From: Pseudoalteromonas sp. NBT06-2
GTDB lineage: Bacteria > Pseudomonadota > Gammaproteobacteria > Enterobacterales > Alteromonadaceae
DNA: 64,000 nucleotides
Reading direction: 5' to 3'
NCBI RefSeq assembly: GCF_002276045.1
Contig: NZ_NQMR01000011.1
Coordinates: 1-64,000, forward strand
Positions 9,721 through 19,320 of the stretch are shown here, piece after piece. Position 1 is the first letter of the stretch. Each line of letters starts with the position of its first letter. The notes below the pieces were generated by a model. That model did no database searches and was not told where the DNA came from. It saw only the letters and a list, made by a program, of their open reading frames with translations. Position numbers and translations under genes: made by a program.

Positions 9721-12700
9721 TCATATTGAGCCGCACTCTTCTTCTTCAGCTAAGGTCCCGTCCTGACTCGTAGAGTAATTCCACAATAACAATTCTATTT
9801 GCTCAGATAACTCCGCAATGGTATTTTTAATTAACACGGTTTCAATCTTTAATTGGATCTCAAATCGCTCATTGATTCGACTTAATAAAGTTGTTGCCAT
9901 TAAGGAATGACCTCCCAGTTCAAAGAAATTATCGTGTATTCCAACCTCCGAAATTTTAAATAACTTCATCCAAATTTCAGCTAGCGCTTCCTGCATTTCA
10001 CCTTCCGGTGCCACATAGGGTACTGACAAGTTTGGCCGACTATGCAGTGATGCTTCTTTGGCCTTTGAACTTGAAACAAATACCGATTCATTAATTACAG
10101 AATTTCCTGGAGCAAAGGTGACAGACTCAAATGGATATCCAGGTAAACCCAAACGTATACGGGATTCGTTTGCACGATAGCTGTGCCAATCTAAATCTAA
10201 ACCTGCCACAAATAGGTTAGCGACCGCCTGGTGTAACTGCTGATCTGCACTATGCTCTTCCCGTGCATGACGCATGCAGTTGATCACCCGATGAGAACTT
10301 AATTTCGCTTTATGTCTTCGAACAAAGTTTGACAAGTTATGACCAGGGCCAATTTCAACAAATGTTGTGTTTGGCTCTGCAAGTAAATTATCCAAACCAC
10401 GACTAAAGGCAACTGTTCCAAGCAGGTGATCGCACCAATAATCAATTGAGGTCACATCTTCTGCTGTGATCCAGTCTCCGGTAACGTTTGATATATAAGG
10501 TAAACTTGGAACGTTGAATTGTATCGACTCTAATACCTTCCTAAACATGGGTATAATGGATCGCATCATTTCACTGTGATAAGCATGAGAGGTATGTAAG
10601 CGACTGTGCTTTATTCCTTGTTCCGCAAGCGTTTCCATTACGCGGTCAATCTCAGAATCAGGTCCAGATACAACACTTAAATCACTGCTATTAACAGCTG
10701 CAATTGATACATCAGCAGGTAAATAACTTGCTAACTCATCCGAATGTAAGTTAACGCTTAGCATACTTCCAGGGTTGGCACTCGCCATTAATTTTCCACG
10801 TTGTACGACAAGTTTCAACCCATCTTCTAACGAAAATACATTAGCCAAACATGCTGCAACATACTCACCAATACTATGTCCAATCATTCCAGTAGGTTTA
10901 ACACCCCAAATGATCAATTGCTTAGCCAACGCATACTCAGTAACAAATAATGCAGGTTGAGTTAAAGCTGTATTCTGTAGCCTCTCATCTGCATTCAAAT
11001 CACCTTTCTCAGCCATCAAAAGAGGCATCAAAGACTCAGGTAATAGCCCATCAAGAATTTCAATACATTCATCAACATGTGTTTTAAATACAGCTTCACT
11101 GTTATATAGCTCTTGAATCATGCCACCGTACTGACTTCCCTGACCAGGAAACATGAATATAGTCGCCTCAACATCACCTTGTTGACGTTCTCCTAAAAAC
11201 AACTGCGTTGGGTATTTTCCAGCCAACACATCCTGAACATTTTGATCTGGCCCAACTAACATCATTTGACGGTGCGATAAGCCCTCACGTCCGACCTGCA
11301 ATGTATAACTGACATCAGGCAGCTGTCCTGTAAATTGGGTTAAGTATTTAACTAAATCCTGTTGTCTATTTGCTAATGCTGAGCTTGTTTTGGCAGATAA
11401 AGGGAACAATTGCCAGTGACGACTTTCACTTGTTTTACGCTTATCTTTATACTGTTCAAGCACAACATGCGCATTAGTGCCACCAATGCCAAAGCTGCTA
11501 ACACCAGCATGTAATGGTGCGCTACTTGCTTTCCACTCATGAAGATCACTGTTCACCTGAAATGGACTGTCTTCAAAGTTAATATTTGGATTGCTGTTTT
11601 TATAGTGCAATGTTGGAGGTATTTGTTCGTGCTTTAGACACAACACCGTTTTTATCAAACCTGCAATTCCAGCAGCAGCGTCTAAATGACCTAGATTTGA
11701 TTTTAGCGCCCCAAGTTTACAATTTTGCTCTCCTAGATCACCGAAGGCCAAATTTAGCGCTTCAATTTCTATTGGATCACCCAAAGGGGTTCCGGTACCA
11801 TGGCATTCTATATAACTAACTTTTTCAGGTGAGATATTGGCTTTTTCCAACGCATTTCGAATCACTTCTTGCTGCCCTTGTACACTCGGCGCAGTGAAGC
11901 CTACTTTTTGATTACCATCGTTATTTATGGCCGTTCCCTTTATAACCGCTAAAATTTGATCCCCATCTTGTTCAGCATCTTCTAAACGTTTAAGCAACAC
12001 TGCTCCAACACCTTCGCCACCAACAGTTCCTTTCGCTTCAGCATCAAACGGGCGACAATGTCCATCCGGTGAGTTAATCATACCTTCCTGATAGAAGTAC
12101 CCGTCTTTTTTAGCTTGAATTGACACACCGCCAGCAACGGCCATATCACAATCACCGCTTAGTAAGCCTTGCACAGCCATATGCACCGCTACCAACGAAG
12201 TTGAACATGCACTTTGTACGTTGATTGCAGGTCCGTTTAAGTTCAAATTATTAGCGATTCTTGTTAAGAAAAACTCACGATCGGATAACGTTGCTGAGTC
12301 ATATAATTGAGAATCATCAAGGTCTTCTAAACTAAGGAGGTGCTTCATCCAATGTAAGTTGTTGGATGCGCCACCATATATACCTACCTTACCTTCGTAG
12401 TTACCTGCAACATAGCCAGCATTTTCAAATACATCCCAAACGCATTCATGCAAAACCCTTAATTGTGGGTCCATCAAATCAGCTTCATGAGCGGCATAAC
12501 CAAACATGTTATTATCAAACTTATATGAGTCTGACAAAATGCCTTTACGTCTCACGTAATTGGGGTTCAAAAGCGCTTCAGACGATACACCTGTTTCTAA
12601 TAGTTCTTGCTCTGAAAAGTTATGTATTCCTTCTTTACCTTCAACTAGGTTCGACCAAAACTGATCTAGAGTTGGTGCATCAGAAAAACGTCCAGACATA

Positions 12701-15700
12701 CCAACAATAGCGATATCGTTAGTAGCGAAAACAGAGCGCTCTCGTTTTTTCTTTTCAGGGCTAATTTCTACATTATTTAGAAGAGCCGCCATAGCGCGAA
12801 TGGTAGGTTGTGAAAATACATCCACCGCTCTTATCTTTGAGTCAAAGGCTTGATTAATTAGTTTAACTAACGCGACAACGTTTAATGAAGTTCCGCCTAA
12901 CTCAAAGAAGCTATCATCTATTCCAATACCCTGAAGACCCAATACATTTTCCCAATGTACTTTGACTTGCTGTTCCAATTTGTTACTTGGCAATATGGAT
13001 CTACTCTGTTGCAATTCAGTAACAATCTCCATTTCCATAATTTTTTTTCTGTCAACTTTATCAGTCGCAGTATATGGGAGAGTAGATTCTACAATGATTT
13101 TTGAAGGCACCATATAAGAAGGCATCAGTTGATGAAGTTGCTTACGTAAACTTGAAATAAACTCATCTCGTTGTGTTAATACTGAAATGTCAGAAGGAAC
13201 AACTACAGCTAACAGTTTTTTATCTTTAAGGTTGCTGTTTAACGATCTGGCTACCACCACAACTTGATCAACACCAACACATGAAGAAATCTTACTCTCA
13301 ACTTCACCTAGCTCTATCCGCAGCCCACTGATCTTTATTTGATTGTCTTTGCGACCGACAAACTCAATATTTCCATCAGGCAAATACTTAACCCAATCAC
13401 CTGTGCGATATAATCTTGATTCCCCATTGATATAACAAGCATCAACAAATCCTTGTTTCGTCAATTCAGGTTTATTGAGATAACCTCTAGCAAGGCAGTC
13501 TCCACCAATATACAACTCTCCCGGAACACCAATAGGTGCAGGTTGCGCCGCTTCATTCAATACAAATAAACGGCTGTTCTGAATAGCTTTTCCTACAGGC
13601 GTGTTTGCATTACGACTGACTTTTTTAGTCTTAGGTACACCATAAAAAGTACACCCGACAGTAGCTTCTGTTGGTCCATACCCGTTAATAACTTGTAGAC
13701 CTGGAACCAGCTCCATCATCTGTTGTAGCTGCTCCTCTGCAATAGGTTCTAAACCAAAAATAAGCTGTTTTAGGTCAAGAGAATGACCATACTCTTTCAA
13801 AAATATCAGTAGTGGAGTAATGAAAAATGGTGGAAAGGACGTTGCTGTGATCTGATTTTCTTTCAGTACAGCGAATACTTTTTCGGGCTCTAACCGAATT
13901 GACTCTGATAGCATGTGTAGCTCGCCACCACTTAATAACGGTATAAATATTTCACAAAGAGAAAGATCAAATACGTAGTTAGTCCATGAGGAGAAATTAA
14001 CAGGTGCTTGCCATCCTAATCTACCACCAATTTCCGTAAGAAAATTAATGATACTTTGATGTTCTACAACAACGCCCTTCGGTTTCCCGGTTGAGCCAGA
14101 AGTATAAATTACGTAAGCGGGATCCTTACTCGTTATAATATGAGGAAGATTTTCGACTATTTGATTATCGAGTAATTTTTTAGTATTCGTTTCATCTACT
14201 AAAATGCAGGTAACATTTTCGAATGAGAAACTATCATTTACTAACTTACTAGTAAGTAATAACGTTATCTTTCCATCATCCAAAATATAGTCAATTCTAG
14301 ATTGTGGTACCTCAGGATCAATTGGCACATAGGCAAGTCCAGCTTTGATAACAGCTAGAATTGAAACAATCATTTCAATGCTACGAACGTGACAAATACC
14401 AACATAGATGTCTGAACCTTGTGGTCGTTGATCAATTAACAAACGTGCTAACTGATTTGCACGATTATTTAGTTGCCCAAAGGTCAGTGCTTCGCTTTCA
14501 AAAACTAATGCACGCTTTTCTGGATTCAAAGCAACTTGACGCTCAAATGCTGCAACTAGCGTCAGTTCCTTATCATAGGTCTTATCAGTATTATTCCACT
14601 CTTCTAATTGCGCTTTATCAGCAACTGGTAATATTGAGTAATCAAAGAGTGGTAATTCAGGTTGCCCCACTACATCTTTTAGTAAACATTCAAAACTATC
14701 TGCAAATCGAGCAATAAACTCTTCGTTAAATAAGCTGGAATTATATTCCCAATCTAATTCCATACCGCTCGGTAATACATTTACTGTGAGCCCCAATTCA
14801 AACTTAGCAGTACGGTTATCTTCTTCAAGAATTTCCACAGAAATCTCTGGTAGCTCAATTGTAGTGTTCTCATTATTTTGTAAAGTAAACATAAGTTGTA
14901 CAACAGGAGCATGATCTGAATGACGAGCAGGTTCTGCTATTTCAACAATACGCTCAAACGGGACCTGTTGATTATCAAACGCATCGGTGATTGAACGCTG
15001 ATTGTTTTTTAATAATTCAGCAAAAGTCATCGCATCATCTAAAGTAGAACGCAGAGGCAATACATTGACAAAAAAGCCAATCAACTTTTCCAGCTCCAAT
15101 TGCTGACGATTGGCAATAGGCGTACCTATTACTACATCAGTCGCATTACTCCAACGTCCAACTAAAAGAGAAAATGCTGTTTCCATAAGTATGAACAAAG
15201 TACTCGCATGCTCATTCACTAACGAGTTCAAATCATTCAATAATGTTAAAGATAAGCTAGAGCGATAGTTTGCTCCAACAAAGGTTTGTTGCATTGGACG
15301 TTGAAATGACAATGGCAAATTATGGGCTGTAGGGATTCCGTCCAGTTGTTTCTGCCAATAAGCTTCTCTATCTTTAATAGCATCACTTTGTAAGTTTTCA
15401 TTCTGCCAGTGAGCATAATCTTTATATTGAATTGGCAACTCAGCAACTGTTCTTTGCTTTTTATCGATAGCAGCGCAGTAATAGGCTACAAATTCTTCTA
15501 TAATTACTCCTACTGACCAGCCATCAGAAGCGATGTGATGCATATTAACCATAAGCAAATATTCATCTGTATTTACTGTTGCTAAAGTGACTTTAAACGG
15601 CCATTCTCCGGTAAGGTCAAATGAGGCTTGTAATATCGCACGGCTATTTTCTAAAATCTGTTCTGCATTGAGATGTGTCCAGTTTTCTTGCTGACACTGA

Positions 15701-18700
15701 AATGGAGAAAAGGCTTGCACTGTTTGATAAACAATATTGCTCTTATCATGATATGTCGTTCGCAATATTTCATGACGCTCAATAATCTGACTAAAAGCAC
15801 TGTCAACAAAACCTTTATTTAATTTTCCAGTTAAACGTAACGTAGCCGTAATATTATAATTGGCAGGCTCATCACTAAGGTGTTCCGTGATCCAAAGACG
15901 ACGCTGAGAAGATGAAACAGGAAAAGTACTCCCCTTTGCAACCTTAGTAATTTCAGGTAACTTACTTGAAGACATTGAGTTTTCTGATTCGACTTTTTCA
16001 GATAGTACTTTTGCAACTTGACGAGCGGTAGGATTACTAAGAAAGTCAAATATTGGAAGATTCACACCTAACTTGGCCTTGATTCTAGAGATAACTTTAA
16101 TCGCTATTAACGAATGTCCCCCTAGTTCAAAAAAGTTTGCTGTTACACTGACTTTTGATAAATTTAAAAGTTCTTCAAATACTTCAACTAACCATGATTC
16201 CATATCATTTTTGGGTTCACAATATGGAGTATCCTGCAAATAATGCTCTACTGGCGCTGGTAGACGAGCTTTATCTAGTTTACCTGCCGGATTAAGGGGA
16301 AGTTTATCAAGAACACAGTAATGTTGCGGCCTCATATAATCAGGTAATTCTTCAACAAGTAATTTGAATTCATCAATAGCTGACTCTGCATCCCCTCCAC
16401 TATCTTTCAAGGTAAAGTATGCTGCTAATATGTTATCTCCTGACGAAGATGCTTTTGCGACAACAGCCAGAGTTTGATAGTACTTCCCTTCATTTAAACA
16501 AGCTTCGATTTCTCCGAGCTCAATTCTAAATCCCCGGACTTTTACTTGTGAATCAATACGGGTATAAAATTCGATACTTTCCCCTTTAAGCATTCTTACT
16601 AAATCCCCTGAACGATACATCGGGATATTGGGTAATAATTCTGTGCTACTGATACCAAATTTCTGAGCAGTTAGCTCTGGCTGATTCAAATACCCCTTAG
16701 CGACACCTGAACCGCCAATATACAATTCACCTTTAGCCCCAATAGGTAAAATATTCCCTCCTTTATCCGCAACATAACCCGAGTAGTTATCCATCATCGG
16801 ACCAATATTGTTATATTCTTTATCTTTAACGATACTATATGAACCATTAACCGTCGCTTCAGTTGGTCCATAGGCATTAATAACTACACGCTCAGTTCTA
16901 TTCTGATAGGCAACAAAACGATCCCATAATGTGTGAGATACACGATCGCCATCAACAATAAGGTTTGGCAAATAGGATGTCGTCTCTAGTTCATCCAACA
17001 CCAACGACATCATACCTGGGGTACAGTTAATAATTGGTAGTTGATGCTGACTTGCATAATCAACCAGAGCCACTGCATTTTTCTTTTGTTCGGGTGTTAC
17101 CACATGTAAGTGAAAGCCATTAGCCTGTAAAATCACCCCTTTTAGTGATACATCAAATGTAAATGACGCATTCCACAACCATGACTTACTGTTATCTCTA
17201 TCAAGGGAGTTAACTTGCTTTAAGAAGCCTTCTGTAAAAGCAAGTATATTTGAATGACAGACCTCGACCCCTTTAGGTTGTCCTGTCGAGCCAGAGGTAA
17301 ATATAACGTATGCTCTTTGCTCTTCGATAACGATGGGAAGGTCAACATTATTATTAGTAAGATTTAAATTTACAGGATCAATTGCAGATGAAATATCATC
17401 AAACACATCAGGCGCAGTGTCATCGACCAAAATTAATTTCAACTTTGCTTCTTGTGCGATAAATGCTAAACGCGACGAAGGTAAAGAAGGCTCCATCGGC
17501 ACGTACGCTGCACCAGCTTTCCAAATTGCCCATATATTTATTAGCAATTGAATATTTTGTTCAGAACAGACTCCCACTAAGTCATGCTCCTTGACTCCAA
17601 ATTCAATTAATTTTTTTGCTAATAAGTCACTTTCAAAACATAATTCAGCAAACGTCAGTTCTTTATCACCTAAGGACATTGCAATATCATCAGGATTTTC
17701 AACTAACTGCTCAGAGAGCTTATGTAATAAATGTCCATGGTTACTAGCCGTTAATGGCTTTTGACTCACAGCATGTAATGAAAAGACAGATCCACCAAGT
17801 AGCGACATTGCTGAAATTTTTTGTTCAGGCATAGATAAAACTTGAGATACTAAGTTAGAAAAACACCTACTCATTGTCTGAATAGTGTCATGCTCAAACA
17901 ATTCAGTTTGATAACTCCAGTTCAATTTGAGTTGTTCACCTTCTTCAGCTGACAACATCAGGTCAAATTTAGCTTTATTGGCTGCTACTTCAAGTTGTTG
18001 GATGCGAAGATCATCTAATACCAATTCAGCCTTGGTATTATTTTCAAGTACTAGGCCTAGCTGAAATAATGGATTTTTATTATAACTACGATGAGGCTTT
18101 AGATGCTCAACCAATAACTCAAAAGGCAGGCTTGCAAATTTAAGATCTGCCAATGACTCATGCTTAACTCTAGTAACAAGCTCATTAAAACTTTCTTCTT
18201 GTTTTATATGAGTCCGTGATACCATTGAATTGGTAAATAAACCAATCAAAGATTCTAATTCAGTTTGTGTACGGTTAGCCATTGGGCTACCCAAGATGAC
18301 TTCATCTTCATAACTGAACTTACTCACTAATAATGCATATACACTTTGTAAAAACATAAAGAGGGTAACTTTGTTTATACGACAATACTCAGCGATCTTA
18401 GCGGTATCCGACTCATCAATAATTTGATTAACATTACCTGCATCATAGTTAGGAACATCAGGACGCTGAAAATCAAATGGTAATGAATGGTTATCAGGTA
18501 ACCCTGATAACCTATTTGACCAGTAATTTAAATGCTCTTGTTTAGACTCAGTATTAAACATAGTATTACGCCAATATGCATAATCGCGATATTGAAATAA
18601 AAGAGGGGGAAGTGCAGGTACTTGCTCTTGACTAAACCAAGCATAAAGTTTGGATAACTCTTCAATCAAAATACTGACAGACCAACCATCACCAGCAATA

Positions 18701-19320
18701 TGATGAATGGCAACAAGCAATATATGTTCATCAGGTGACGTTACTATGATCTCTGCACGAAACATTAAATCATGAGCTAAATCAAAGGTTTTGTTTGAAA
18801 AGACTTCTATATTCGCATTTATAGCCGCTTGTTGCTTTTCAGAGTCTTCTTGATAGCTGGTGTGATCTATTTTATCTAATTTATATTCAGTAGATGGATT
18901 AACCTTTAAGACAAGATCTCCTTCCTGTTCCACAACAACGGTACGTAGTGATTCATGTCGATGAATAATCTCTGTCAATGCCTGCTGTAGAGCTGTAAGG
19001 TTTAATTTACCCGTAAGTTTTAATCCCGCAGTCATATTGTAGGCTGAATTATTTTCAGTCAATTTATCTATATACCACAACCCCCTTTGCTCAAACGTAA
19101 CCTGAACATTTTGATCATCTGGTACTTTGACTAACGGTGTATTTTTCGGTACTTGCAAGTCAATTAAAAGCTCGATTAGTTCACTTTTATGGTGTTTAAG
19201 CTGCTCCATAATTTCAACTGACATAGCACCTTCCGGAGCATCTACTTTAAGTTTATCTCCATTTAAATGCAGTAAAATACCGTTTTCTTTACATGCTAAT
19301 AAAAGTTCATTGATTATCAT
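9721..19320 (-). CDS. Hybrid NRPS-PKS, docking-C-A-T-C-A-T-KS-AT-ACP
   Basis: A 3199-residue megasynthase. The order is TubC-like docking (1-57), C1 (HHIAGDG near 207), A1 (FTSGSTGQPKG near 677), carrier (GGHSL near 1067), C2 (HHIASDG near 1263), A2 (YTSGSTGKPKG near 1743), carrier (GGTSL near 2143), KS (Cys of QSACSTSL near 2368), AT (GHSIGEY near 2817, with SHAYHS indicating malonyl) and ACP (GGHSL near 3135). The A1 pocket reads D-V-K-N-I-D-A-V-N. It has an unusual core region in which the common GGE is DGD; I cannot assign a substrate. A2 reads D-L-C-S-I-G-G-V-G, also unassigned. There is no epimerase and no reductive PKS domain. The C-terminus is acidic (TLAEEEECGSI), which suits docking to the next protein's hairpin domain. 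The start overlaps the upstream gene's stop by ATGA. Confidence 0.96.
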   Translation of the reverse strand: MIINELLLACKENGILLHLNGDKLKVDAPEGAMSVEIMEQLKHHKSELIELLIDLQVPKNTPLVKVPDDQNVQVTFEQRGLWYIDKLTENNSAYNMTAGLKLTGKLNLTALQQALTEIIHRHESLRTVVVEQEGDLVLKVNPSTEYKLDKIDHTSYQEDSEKQQAAINANIEVFSNKTFDLAHDLMFRAEIIVTSPDEHILLVAIHHIAGDGWSVSILIEELSKLYAWFSQEQVPALPPLLFQYRDYAYWRNTMFNTESKQEHLNYWSNRLSGLPDNHSLPFDFQRPDVPNYDAGNVNQIIDESDTAKIAEYCRINKVTLFMFLQSVYALLVSKFSYEDEVILGSPMANRTQTELESLIGLFTNSMVSRTHIKQEESFNELVTRVKHESLADLKFASLPFELLVEHLKPHRSYNKNPLFQLGLVLENNTKAELVLDDLRIQQLEVAANKAKFDLMLSAEEGEQLKLNWSYQTELFEHDTIQTMSRCFSNLVSQVLSMPEQKISAMSLLGGSVFSLHAVSQKPLTASNHGHLLHKLSEQLVENPDDIAMSLGDKELTFAELCFESDLLAKKLIEFGVKEHDLVGVCSEQNIQLLINIWAIWKAGAAYVPMEPSLPSSRLAFIAQEAKLKLILVDDTAPDVFDDISSAIDPVNLNLTNNNVDLPIVIEEQRAYVIFTSGSTGQPKGVEVCHSNILAFTEGFLKQVNSLDRDNSKSWLWNASFTFDVSLKGVILQANGFHLHVVTPEQKKNAVALVDYASQHQLPIINCTPGMMSLVLDELETTSYLPNLIVDGDRVSHTLWDRFVAYQNRTERVVINAYGPTEATVNGSYSIVKDKEYNNIGPMMDNYSGYVADKGGNILPIGAKGELYIGGSGVAKGYLNQPELTAQKFGISSTELLPNIPMYRSGDLVRMLKGESIEFYTRIDSQVKVRGFRIELGEIEACLNEGKYYQTLAVVAKASSSGDNILAAYFTLKDSGGDAESAIDEFKLLVEELPDYMRPQHYCVLDKLPLNPAGKLDKARLPAPVEHYLQDTPYCEPKNDMESWLVEVFEELLNLSKVSVTANFFELGGHSLIAIKVISRIKAKLGVNLPIFDFLSNPTARQVAKVLSEKVESENSMSSSKLPEITKVAKGSTFPVSSSQRRLWITEHLSDEPANYNITATLRLTGKLNKGFVDSAFSQIIERHEILRTTYHDKSNIVYQTVQAFSPFQCQQENWTHLNAEQILENSRAILQASFDLTGEWPFKVTLATVNTDEYLLMVNMHHIASDGWSVGVIIEEFVAYYCAAIDKKQRTVAELPIQYKDYAHWQNENLQSDAIKDREAYWQKQLDGIPTAHNLPLSFQRPMQQTFVGANYRSSLSLTLLNDLNSLVNEHASTLFILMETAFSLLVGRWSNATDVVIGTPIANRQQLELEKLIGFFVNVLPLRSTLDDAMTFAELLKNNQRSITDAFDNQQVPFERIVEIAEPARHSDHAPVVQLMFTLQNNENTTIELPEISVEILEEDNRTAKFELGLTVNVLPSGMELDWEYNSSLFNEEFIARFADSFECLLKDVVGQPELPLFDYSILPVADKAQLEEWNNTDKTYDKELTLVAAFERQVALNPEKRALVFESEALTFGQLNNRANQLARLLIDQRPQGSDIYVGICHVRSIEMIVSILAVIKAGLAYVPIDPEVPQSRIDYILDDGKITLLLTSKLVNDSFSFENVTCILVDETNTKKLLDNQIVENLPHIITSKDPAYVIYTSGSTGKPKGVVVEHQSIINFLTEIGGRLGWQAPVNFSSWTNYVFDLSLCEIFIPLLSGGELHMLSESIRLEPEKVFAVLKENQITATSFPPFFITPLLIFLKEYGHSLDLKQLIFGLEPIAEEQLQQMMELVPGLQVINGYGPTEATVGCTFYGVPKTKKVSRNANTPVGKAIQNSRLFVLNEAAQPAPIGVPGELYIGGDCLARGYLNKPELTKQGFVDACYINGESRLYRTGDWVKYLPDGNIEFVGRKDNQIKISGLRIELGEVESKISSCVGVDQVVVVARSLNSNLKDKKLLAVVVPSDISVLTQRDEFISSLRKQLHQLMPSYMVPSKIIVESTLPYTATDKVDRKKIMEMEIVTELQQSRSILPSNKLEQQVKVHWENVLGLQGIGIDDSFFELGGTSLNVVALVKLINQAFDSKIRAVDVFSQPTIRAMAALLNNVEISPEKKKRERSVFATNDIAIVGMSGRFSDAPTLDQFWSNLVEGKEGIHNFSEQELLETGVSSEALLNPNYVRRKGILSDSYKFDNNMFGYAAHEADLMDPQLRVLHECVWDVFENAGYVAGNYEGKVGIYGGASNNLHWMKHLLSLEDLDDSQLYDSATLSDREFFLTRIANNLNLNGPAINVQSACSTSLVAVHMAVQGLLSGDCDMAVAGGVSIQAKKDGYFYQEGMINSPDGHCRPFDAEAKGTVGGEGVGAVLLKRLEDAEQDGDQILAVIKGTAINNDGNQKVGFTAPSVQGQQEVIRNALEKANISPEKVSYIECHGTGTPLGDPIEIEALNLAFGDLGEQNCKLGALKSNLGHLDAAAGIAGLIKTVLCLKHEQIPPTLHYKNSNPNINFEDSPFQVNSDLHEWKASSAPLHAGVSSFGIGGTNAHVVLEQYKDKRKTSESRHWQLFPLSAKTSSALANRQQDLVKYLTQFTGQLPDVSYTLQVGREGLSHRQMMLVGPDQNVQDVLAGKYPTQLFLGERQQGDVEATIFMFPGQGSQYGGMIQELYNSEAVFKTHVDECIEILDGLLPESLMPLLMAEKGDLNADERLQNTALTQPALFVTEYALAKQLIIWGVKPTGMIGHSIGEYVAACLANVFSLEDGLKLVVQRGKLMASANPGSMLSVNLHSDELASYLPADVSIAAVNSSDLSVVSGPDSEIDRVMETLAEQGIKHSRLHTSHAYHSEMMRSIIPMFRKVLESIQFNVPSLPYISNVTGDWITAEDVTSIDYWCDHLLGTVAFSRGLDNLLAEPNTTFVEIGPGHNLSNFVRRHKAKLSSHRVINCMRHAREEHSADQQLHQAVANLFVAGLDLDWHSYRANESRIRLGLPGYPFESVTFAPGNSVINESVFVSSSKAKEASLHSRPNLSVPYVAPEGEMQEALAEIWMKLFKISEVGIHDNFFELGGHSLMATTLLSRINERFEIQLKIETVLIKNTIAELSEQIELLLWNYSTSQDGTLAEEEECGSI

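Noticed and set aside
12366..12710. 114-codon plus-strand frame inside the megasynthase
   Set aside because: It is antisense to a conserved KS region, has no ribosome site and shows no recognisable motif.
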